64,000 bases of DNA from Albugo candida. Taxonomy: Eukaryota > Oomycota > Peronosporomycetes > Albuginales > Albuginaceae. A program made the translations under genes and the position numbers. The notes under the pieces are model-generated. The model was not told the origin of the DNA, made no database searches, and was given only the letters and a program-made list of their open reading frames with translations. The stretch is taken from positions 1 to 64,000 of the forward strand of contig CAJNAR010000158.1 of assembly GCA_905220665.1 (NCBI GenBank). Direction: 5' to 3'. Shown here in pieces: positions 54,801 to 64,000 of this stretch. Numbering within the stretch: position 1 is the stretch's first letter; every line of letters starts with the position of its first letter.

Positions 54801-57800
54801 CTGAAAGTGACATCTTTATGGACTCGACATCCGAGCACACGAGCCGTTCTCCCACAGGGATAGAGCACCAAAGTGGTCATGAGAGCGTCGATCTTTTTTA
54901 TTACGTATTAGAATTTGGCAGCAACGAAGGCTTTGAATTATTGGGCTACAACATAAGCACATCACTCATCGAGCTTTTGCTGCTTCATAGCTCTCGTATT
55001 CTGACGTGGTCCAGTCTTCGTCGAAATTTATCATGTTCTCTTTCCATGGCGATGTGTGGGCTTTTGTGGGCGTCACCGACTGGCACACATGTCATCCAAC
55101 CTAAAGAGTTGTACATCAATGGTGGCACCAGATTTGTGACCCCGGTAACTCCGAAGAAGATAGCAGTTGATTACATTGGATTTTGTAGAAGTGTTGCAAA
55201 CTTTGTTGGGCAAGTCCGAATACAGCCCGCACTGATCGACGCAAGCAATTTTCACCTTTTAGAAAGCACTTCACTCGGGAAGTATCTTAGAGAATTCGGT
55301 AGCATGCCAAACTGCACCATCTCATCCATAAGCAGCGAATTTCTGGATCAGAGCACAGCAATGTCGAGACCCCGTACAAAAAGTAATATGAGTAGACAAA
55401 GTAGTGGGACTACAAGTTGCTGCCCAGCTATAGTCGGGGACCTGAAGCGCGAATCCTCATCACAGTCACTTTCCCAATGGAGTGCTTCAAGTGAGCTTCC
55501 AAGTCCAGTAAGAAGTATTGGTTTGGACTATGCTGGAGCGCCGTCACCGATCAAGGCAACAAAAGCGACATCTCTTGGACTTGCTGAGAACCAATTAGAA
55601 GTTCGTCATGTCTCAAGCACACCTTTGATGCGACCACGGGACACTTCGATTGCTGCAAATGCGTTAATGGCAGCTCGAGTCAGAGCACGTGGAGGAGCAT
55701 TGTCCGGATCATTCTCTGTGAGCCATTCTTCTCGCCAACGTCCTTTTAGCGGTATTACTGGAATTGCAAGCAGTGCCAATGCACCATCTTCATTTGGAAT
55801 CAAAAAAGCAGCAGTGCCTTTGAAACAAGGGTCTCCTACTAATACAAGCGGAACATCAGTACGTTCACCAATAGCTATATTTGAAGGTAGTGTCTCTCAA
55901 GGTCATACAACTCCTTCCGGGCAAATTCGCCATTCAAGCATTGTGAATTCGCATATGAATAGTGAAGAAAAAACTCCGTCTTTCCATTATCGAGCTCGGT
56001 CCCATACCCGACCACTTCCAAGCACGAACTCAGTCAAGTCGCACACCACTGAGTATACAAAGAATCTGGATGAAGCGTCTTGGCCCACAGAACTCAAGTG
56101 CGTCTGGGGTCCACAATATCGACTAAAGCAATGTCGAAGGCATGGAGATGATGAGTTGAAAATCCGAACAGAGTCTCCTGCTCACTCAGTAAAACACATT
56201 GATTCACTTCGACACACAACTGAACAACTTGACAATCAATGGGCTGACTATGAGGCTCAGCTTTCACACTACATGACCAAACTAAGCTTGTTCAACCAAT
56301 TGAGACTAGAAATGCAAAATCAGGAAGCGTTTTTGGATACATCTGACTCAGGAAAACTGCCAGAATGTGATGATGAATACCAATTTCTAAGCATGACCTC
56401 GAACGAAACAATCGAAAGCCTGATGAAAACGGGTCATACATTGATGCAGCAGCGCTACCAAATTCTTCTTGAGGACTCTGATACTTGGAACAGGTCGGAC
56501 ATGACGCGTAAAGTGGTCGAAAATCAAATCGAGTCGCTGCAAATGGCACTGCATTTTATCAATTTGTTGTCGTATAAGGAAGAGATGATCTTTGGAAATG
56601 ATAAAATCCCAATTTCGCAACTCCACAAAGAACAAACGATCGAACAAATCTCTAATCATGAAGGCCCACATGTGTTTGAGATCAGAAAGCGCGTTACAGA
56701 GGATGTAAACATACTCCAAAATCACAGAGCTCAAGTATTTCGTCGAGATTTCTTTCAGCACCTATCAACCTTTGGGTTTCGGCACCTTCAAACCGTCCCA
56801 TTATCGACTGGCTCGTCAATATACTCGTCGGCCTCATCAGGGGGTATAAAAGGCGAAAGCGATGTGTTCGCCTCGGAATGTACTCCTCAGTACTTCTATT
56901 ATGCGTACCCTCCAACACACGACTCACATCGGGAAGCCACGCAATTGCCTAGCCAGGATACACCAAAGTCCACTTCCGCTTCTCTTGCATTAGTGCTTCT
57001 TAAAGTCCAGCAAGCGAACCAGTTTCTCGACCTCATTGCTGTCATACTGTGCGAAAGTGACCTACACCGACTGGCACCAGGCATTCCATACACAAACGAA
57101 TCGGATCTGGAATCTTCGTCTGGAATCGGGGATTTGGTTAGCACGGCGATGAATTGGATTCAATCATCGTTAAAAATCCGCATGATGATGTTCGATTTCA
57201 ATCTGCATTGCTTGAGTGATTCTTTATATCGCTACATCAATGTCGGACATAAGTCTGGGGAAGTGAATTGTTGGCAAAGCACTATACCGTATCAGAATAT
57301 CATCCCAAGTGTCCGATCAGTAATCAATCAATTTCAGAGATTATCCGATCAAGGAAGGCACGAATGCTTGCTTAGTGAGGGCACGCAAAACATAGCAAGT
57401 GAAGCCGCGTGTACGTTGCACTCAACATTGATGGAACTTCCAGATCGCAGGCTGTTTCCAAGAAATGAAAAATTGAATGTGGAAATTTTGCTTCGATATA
57501 TGGCGTCACATTCAAATCGTTACGGTGTCAGTGACCTGTTTCATTGTGGAACTCCAGATACTATTTGCTGCATGTCATCCAGCGGCGCATTCACGAGCCT
57601 ATTGTCGACAAATGCGACGGAAAATGACGTCAATTCCCCACAATATGGGAATGTTGTTGACCGAATGAATACCTCTAGCACAAACTCTGGCGATTCAGTG
57701 ATTGCATTTCGCGGGTACGCGTTGTTGATGACGTCGCAGAACGTGGATGCTAAAGAGATCAACAAAGGAGAACATTGTCTTGAAGCTCTCGGGAAGAGCT

Positions 57801-58486
57801 GGATCCAACTCTTTTTGATAAGATCATGTCCGATTACCCGAGACTCTGACCATAACGTATTACCTGCGGAGAAAGCTATGGAAGAAGCCAAACAATTTGT
57901 GACGGAAGCGTTTGAGTTGGCTGCTCAACACTATGAGCGCGACCTATTGTGGACTCGATTGTTGTATCACGGCAACGTCGATTTGATTCGAGATATCGCC
58001 GCCACCTACGATCTACCGGTCGAAGCGTTTCAGCAAAAAGTGGGAGCTCAAGAACTGAATGACTGCCTTCGCTTATCCGCATGTACTTGCATTGATGACA
58101 TTGAGCCGCATCTGAAGGATATGTTTTCAATTACTACAGTCGACTGGCAAAGGTTTTTCCAACATTTGCACAAGATGTATGATGAGAACGAACTTCGTGA
58201 GTATCATTTCGCCGAAGACAATAGCTCTCATTTGATGTTGCTTTGTTTGGACGCCGGTGATCTCATGATTCATTTGAAAATAAATCTCGAAACCGATGAC
58301 AGTCAGCTTCGCTGTACACAGACACAAGTTGACTCAAACAAACAGGTCGTAACGCCCATCCAGGTCGAAATATGTCAACGAGAAGAGTCATTCGACCAAT
58401 CCTTTACGTCGTCGCAGAGACATGCGATCTCGAAGTTTGTGAATTTGACAGTGCACTGGCTGTGGAGCATCTTACTTTACGATTGA
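45831..58486 (+). CDS. SZT2: SZT2-like protein (KICSTOR complex subunit homolog), about 4,176 aa, three exons
   Basis: The model joins 45831-46436, 46495-46578 and 46646-58486. Exon 1 starts at ATG 45831 (MDLSPSGRVNSV) and includes YRCVFCLDFSPSTFSVD, the family's N-terminal vWA-like start. Intron 1 (58 bp, GTTGGT...TTCAG) joins SICEVIE to IFLRNLTTKMIIGDLNFQPE. Intron 2 (67 bp, GTGCGC...CAGAG) joins IHLSLLVQ to SLYVLVQGFALTTNNPHY. The exon 1/2 junction is well supported by the expected SZT2 order, but the acceptor of intron 2 is inferred. The vWA-like fold continues through SSFLVIITDGVVDQFD (about residue 317). The rest is a very long chain without standard catalytic motifs. A Ser-rich low-complexity stretch spans about residues 3125-3375 (55,330-56,080). 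In animals SZT2 (about 3,430 aa) links GATOR1 and GATOR2 at lysosomes in KICSTOR and restrains TORC1 when amino acids are low. The same role here is inferred from homology. Confidence 0.93.
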
Positions 58487-58622
58487 ATATATGTATGAGG
58501 GTAGCGTGAATCACCAAATTCAGCATTGTTCTGAGCATTGTGTAGCTCAGTTTTGTTCATTTTGACCTTAGAAAGCGGTACTGTAGAAAATATCTAGCGA
58601 CCATAAAGCAAGCGATCATTCG
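58487..58622. other. 136-bp convergent intergenic region
   Basis: The SZT2 stop (plus) and the DCAF1 stop (minus) face each other across 136 bp, so the two 3' UTRs probably overlap or nearly so. No hairpin or repeat is obvious. Confidence 0.7.
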
Positions 58623-61600
58623 TTATAGATCATCATCATCCTCGTCTTCTTCTTCACTTGAAAAAGTATGGGGCACTTGATAATCACTCATATCTGATGG
58701 AAGTTGTAATAAGGCTCTTACTTCGCGATTGGATAGCAAATGATGCTGATGATCGGGTAGATCATCGTCACTTGCTTCGTCTGACTCATCGGTTTGCGGC
58801 TCATCGTCCTCTAATATAACTTCATATTGATCGTCAGCATTATAATCACTGGGTGATAGTGAATACTCTTCGTAGTCTTCGCTGCCTTCTTCCGCATCTT
58901 CTTCAGTATCTGATTCATAATCCATCGAGTCGGTTGTATCTTCGTCTTCACTGTGATCCTCAACATCCGAATCGGCGTCTGCAGCTCGTCTGCGACCTAT
59001 CTCATACAGCAAACAGCTATTGTTACGGTTGATGGACGCTCCTTCTTTTGCGCTACTTCCCTCGACCACGCTAAGAAAATTACCAAGAGGATCGACTCGA
59101 AGATCCACGATATCGCGTTCTAATTCAACAGTGCTGATTTCTTTGTAATCACGAGCATCCAAGACGCGAAACCATGTTCTCAGCTTGCATCTCTTGCGCT
59201 TAACGTCATCATAATCCCCTCCAAGGCTCTTTAACGGGTAATATACGAAGAGCACGGAACCTTGTGGGCTGAAAAATGCTTGAGACTTGTCCAGAGCTGG
59301 AACTACTCGCAACAGCCGATATGTGCGAAGATCCCATACAGCGGCATTGATCACAACTTCGTTCCCGTTCGGGTGAAAGAATCCATTCCCAGCATTTGAC
59401 AATTTGTCAAATTTGTGCAATGCAGTCTTCGTTGAGCGCACATCCCATAGCATTCCATCTGTCAGGATCCTTGTGTCATCTTGCGCATAACATGCGTTTG
59501 TGTCCACACCATAGTCATTAGATCGATTGACATCATTCAAACGCGAGGTCACCTGTCCAGTTATAACGTCTAGAATCAAAGCTCCACGTGGTCGGGTTCC
59601 CCGCAAAGCGAGGCTCGTATTTCCCGATCGGTCATGTTCTTCGCTGTTGGTCACATCCAATGCAACCAAATGGTCCCCAAAATGATTGTATCTCGGACAA
59701 CGGGCACCAATGTATCGCCACTGAAGCATGTCTTCTTCTCTATTGTTAATGTTCCACAGGGCAATTTCAGCGAGACCCGAACCAATGGCACCAGTAACAA
59801 CGCATGGGCGCTGACTTCCCACAAAAGTGTTGATATTTGTTTCGAGATCGGTCACGCGGCTCCATCGCGAATGAGCCTCCCATTCCTGTACAACTAAATT
59901 GCTCTCAACGTTGACAAGATGAACAACTCCTTCCCGAGTACCGAGCAGCAGAGTTTGTTCCTCGGCTTTGGCGCAATAGAATTGCGCCGATATGATATCG
60001 TAATACATTGGACTGTGATACAAATCTTGATACGGGCGGTATTGGCTGTAAATGTAGCGATTGATGCCAGCATCAGCGTACGGATCAGAAAACGCACGCA
60101 CACCATATCGCACGCCTATTCTGTCACGAAGCATAACGCTATTCGTGATGTTTCCATGCGAGGACATTGAATTGTACATAATTCGAGAAGGCATGTGTAA
60201 ACTTTGTGGCTCCGGACATGAATGTGTGGCATCCTTGCCAAACAATTTGAATGGAGGAACCGTTGTGACTGGGTTGACACACTGTCGATGTTGCTCGCGA
60301 AGGTAGTGTGTTATGATGTCGTCTAATTGGCTTTTCTGATGAGAGATAGCTGGATGCTTCACCTTTCCAGCTTGACGATCTTGTATATCAAAGTAGCTAG
60401 CCGAGTGAAGTGCGTATCGGATATGTTTTCGCTTCTGTGAATGACAAGAACGTCTTCTTCCTAACTCTTCGCCGTGGTACGACTTCTCTTTACCTTCCAG
60501 CTCCATTTTACTTTTCTGTTGCACGCTACCTTGAAATTGAGCCGAGACTTTCAACTTTTTGGATGGTCGTCCGATGTTTGCAATCTTCTCCGCACCGGGA
60601 TTCCCGATCGTAGGTCGTGAGCGTTCTGAAGCTGTGTTTCGATTACGCCGAATCGAATACGATTGCGAGGATTCCTTCGTATCTTCAGTGCCAGAGCGCA
60701 ATCGATTACTAAACTTTGTCCGCGAGTATGGAACGTCCTGGTGTTTGGCATTGGCTTTGGTGCCTTGTACATTCTCCCTTCCTCTCTTTTTTTTCTTGCT
60801 TGTACTTATCGGAAGAGGTAAATTGGCTTCTTTAGCTAATGCTTCTGCCGCTTTATCGAATCCTTTAGTTGCCAAATGTTCCTGTATCAAACGTAATAAT
60901 TCCAGTTGATCGTAGGTGATTTTTGTTTCAGCGACGATGTTTGCTTTTCCTATTTTGCGTACGGTTGGATCTGTGGCTTCTGTGATCACAGTCGTGGGCG
61001 CACGTTCCGTCACACATGAGATGAGGTCCAAAGCTGCCTCTCGAAATCGTACATGCACGTCGGTGTTTTCTTCCAAAATAGGTTCGGAACGAATTAGATC
61101 CGATAATAATTGGCCCAGTTGCATTTTCTCCAATATTTGAGTGATGTGGCGATCACGAGCGAGCCCCAAAAGTGTACGTGTCGCGAGCAATCGAATAATA
61201 TCGGCGTTCTTCACTGATCGTTTGTATCTCAACAGCTGTATACAGACCTTGATCGCATTGTTTTCTCGCGCAATCCGGCGCACTGGACGCAGTATTTTAT
61301 CATCTCGTGCGTACCCACAGCATGTGAAAGAATTTTTATCGGCATTTGGTTGAGATTGTATGAGATTTTGCCTGTACAGATTTGAATCGCCCGCATCATT
61401 TCGTGTCGACCAAGAAGCCATTGTGTATTGTCTCAAATCTTTATGGGGATGCTGCCAGCATTCTTCAGCGTGTGGCGGCGAAACACAGTTGCACAACACT
61501 CGTAATACATCGCGTACAAGATCAGAATCTCGAGGATTTGTGCTCATCGCGATCTCTAGCAAGATGGAAATGCCCAGTTTTCGCGATGAATCCGTTGCGG

Positions 61601-64000
61601 AGGATGCTTTATTTGTTGGTATAACGGGATCAGCAACTTCGTTCGATACTATACTGCTCGTTTCTTCTAAATCATCACGCCAGAAATTGTATGGTACGAT
61701 AACTTCTGTTGTGCAGACTTCATTTGCCAATGATGGAACAACAAGTGTAAGGATACGGAGCGCTTCCAAACAGAACTGCGTGCGTTCCGCCATCCACCCA
61801 CGAATAACACTACTTGGATCTTCTTCGTTCTGCTGTTCAAAATGCGTACTGATAATTGTGGACATGATACTTGCGACTTCCATCATGACCAAGATACCCC
61901 GCAGATGAATAAGTTTGGCAGCAGGGGACCATAATCCTCCGTTCACACCACCATGTGACCACCAAAGCATGTTTGGATTTTGTGAGGTAGGAATTGCAGT
62001 ATTGTCATTCATCCCCGAAGGAATCGATACACTGAGGCGATATTTTTCGAAAAAAATGAGATTTTGCTCATGTATCTTGTCATCAATATCGATAGGTTTT
62101 GACGTTGAAAGCTTGGGCACACGCGCCGGAAGTCGCACAGTTGCTGAGGGGGTCGTCAAAACGGAGGGATAGCCGCTTGTGATAGCGCCTGTGGCCTGAG
62201 AGGTCGACGTAGGTCCATTCAATTGGTGTTGTGACTCAGACAGCTTACGACGTAATCGATGTGTCAGTAGTGACAAATGTACTCTCAGGTACTGTCGCAA
62301 ACAGAGACATGCATCATGTGATAACTGTCGTTGTGTCGATGATTTTTGCATTGTATTCCCGGTTCGAATGATATTCAGTAGCGTGTATAAACCATTATTC
62401 TTCTCGAAATACTCCATAATAGATTTGAATACGATTGATAATCCAAAGTACACAACAGCATTTTGTCTTGCACGATCATTTGGACTCGACAAAAGCTCAA
62501 ATGCTAATTTGACAAGAGTCAAATCCCGATCAATCGCTATTATACGTTCCATTACAGCAGTCGAGGATGCAAATCCATGTAAGCACATCGACAAACTTCG
62601 ATCTAATACAACAAACTGACCGTGCTCTTGCTGTACTTGCATAGACGAAACCATCAATGGAATACCACCAACCTCCACCAATGTCAAAGCAAACTTTTTG
62701 TGTGCCAAAAAATGTGATGTAAGTTTCAAAGTATGTGATAATACACTCAGATTCTTGCTGTGTAAAAAAGTGATGATAGTGCCAACGATGTCCTCTTTCA
62801 ACGCAGGAGCAAACAATTCCAGATACTCACCCATGCACCCAAGACAGTCAAGAGTGTAGAGCAGTTCTAGCATGACCAGTCGTTTTACATCCTCTTCGTG
62901 GTGCTTTCCATTTGCCTTTATTGAGTGTGTATCGAGTGCCTCTGCATTCGACTCTGTATTCATTCTGTCAGATGCTCGAAAATCTGTGATATGAACTTCA
63001 TTTGAGATCTCTTCTTCTGCTTCTTCGTGCATAGAAGTCCTTATATTACTCATGTCATTGCTTTCACTTGTCGTACGATCAGTTGCCACACTCAGTGCAT
63101 TTTCGCGTTCTCTTTCTCCTGAATGTCTCCGCTTTGTACCAGCATGCTGAGAATACGAAGTGGAAGAAGGTTGGTTGCTTCCTGTATTGTGTCGTTTCTG
63201 TCGTGTATTTCCCCCCCTTGTATGTCGCTGAACATTCTCATGCATGTAGTCAAGTGCTTGTCGCCTTTCTTCCAATTTCGATGCATACAATCGCGCTCGT
63301 TTGAGAAAATCGATCGCGACTTCTCGATTCACAACTGTGTCCGCGATACTTCGATCTCTCAATGCGACCGACATAATTCCAGTCGCGTAACATCGCAAAG
63401 GTGGCTCTGACTCTGTAGCGTATTTGCACATTTTGTCCAATGCTTCCTCTTCGTATAACATGTTGGTGATAAAACGATGTGAGGACGGAACTAGAGCCAA
63501 AAGAACACGAGCCAAAGCTGCCCGAACGCGGTCTGTGAATCCATGATTTGAGTCTGCGTCAATCGAATGCACTAACCGATCTTCCAATACTCCGTAAAAG
63601 TCATCATTATCGTCTACGATACGAAACAGCATCCCGATCGCGTGGTTCTCGCGCCGCATTAACGGCGTACGTTCCTTAGAAAAGTCAGACTCTGCTTGTT
63701 CTAGAAGTTCAGCAATCCTACCAGCATGAAAGACACATCAGTGAGCATTCATTCGTCACACTTGAGTGAGATCTGCGCTTGTGACTCACATATTCAATTT
63801 TGTTACGAGTTTCGATTCATTAGTGGCGTTAATCGGTACATCATCAACGATTGCAAGAACGTCTTGTATTAGGAGAAGCATATGTTGCTCTGCGGAATCG
63901 GAATCTTCTCTCCAGCTTTGATGAGACCTATTGCGATCGGTGTTTTGTGCACCATTTTCATCCTCTACTGATTCCATTTCAGAATCAGATGATTGGTCAA
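58623..64000 (-). CDS. DCAF1: DCAF1/VprBP homolog, CUL4-DDB1 substrate receptor, 5' end beyond window
   Basis: Exon 2 (63717-58623) begins IAELLEQAESDFSKERTPLM and ends in an acidic tail (SSEEEDEDDDDL). A 72-bp intron (63789-63718, GTGAGT...GGTAG) joins it to an exon from 63790 past the right edge (QHMLLLIQDVLAIVDDVPIN, then LVTKLN). The N-terminal half is an armadillo-like helical region (RCYATGIMSVALRDR). A LisH motif lies at about 60,940-60,840 (LLRLIQEHLATKGFDKAAEA). The C-terminal WD40 region spans about 60,000-59,100 (LLGTREGVVHLVNVES; MLWDVRSTKTALHKF), with a DWD-like box AVWDLRTYRLLRVVP. The last 125 residues or so are rich in Asp, Glu and Ser. In other eukaryotes DCAF1 recruits substrates to CUL4-DDB1 ubiquitin ligase and dimerises through LisH. 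The order helical-LisH-WD40-acidic is the full family layout. Confidence 0.95.

Noticed and set aside
46700..58486. SZT2 starting at 46,700
   Set aside because: The codon there is TTG. Upstream sequence in the same frame and in two earlier exons clearly belongs to the same protein.
1..64000. tRNA, rRNA or CRISPR-like arrays
   Set aside because: No tRNA-like cloverleaf, rRNA segment or short regularly spaced repeat was noticed. The repeats present are telomeric or satellite-like.

Overview
The window is one chromosome end of a eukaryote. It opens with about 310 bp of C-strand telomere repeat (CCCTAAA)n, the TTTAGGG type known from plants, oomycetes and some other lineages. Three things point to an oomycete: the CHAT/NTPase protein resembles an oomycete family as I recall it, the Ty3/gypsy fragment resembles oomycete elements, and the genes are very long with few introns of about 58-121 bp. 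An Albugo-like species with a compact genome is my best guess. The lineage is inferred, not proven.

Region 1 (1 to about 23.7 kb) is a decayed subtelomere. I see no intact long gene in it. It holds recognisable gene fragments broken by stops and frameshifts: an RBM42-like RNA-binding protein (3.3-4.1 kb), a CHAT protease-like domain fused to a STAND/NB-ARC-like NTPase (5.7-7.5 kb, minus), an unrecognised plus-strand tract (8.0-9.3 kb), a large helix-rich gene on the minus strand that may be Sec39/NBAS-like (9.4-14.2 kb), a kinesin-4 tail with its Cys-rich domain and a repeat-rich C-terminus (16.4-18.1 kb), at least three pieces of CHD-type chromatin remodelers in opposite orientations (18.1-21.4 kb), a RING protein remnant (21.8-22.35 kb) and a truncated Ty3/gypsy pol fragment (22.35-23.3 kb). 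Three tandem repeats lie between them: about 135 bp, about 190 bp, and about 305-322 bp.

Region 2 (23.7-64 kb) is intact core genome with four very large genes. They are a 5,030-residue HECT E3 ligase read without interruption on the minus strand, a CSB/ERCC6/Rad26-type Swi2/Snf2 ATPase (plus), an SZT2-like protein of about 4,176 residues with two short introns near its 5' end (plus), and a DCAF1/VprBP homolog (minus) that runs off the right edge. A 3.9-kb stretch with no recognisable gene separates the HECT gene from the CSB gene. SZT2 and DCAF1 converge with only 136 bp between their stop codons.

Functionally, region 2 carries ubiquitin ligation (HECT ligase, CUL4-DDB1 receptor DCAF1), transcription-coupled repair (CSB) and nutrient signalling to TORC1 (SZT2, a KICSTOR subunit in animals). 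CSB and DCAF1 both link to CUL4 ligases in other organisms. Their adjacency here is probably chance and nothing suggests an operon-like unit. All domain calls come from reading translated motifs by eye. No database search was run.
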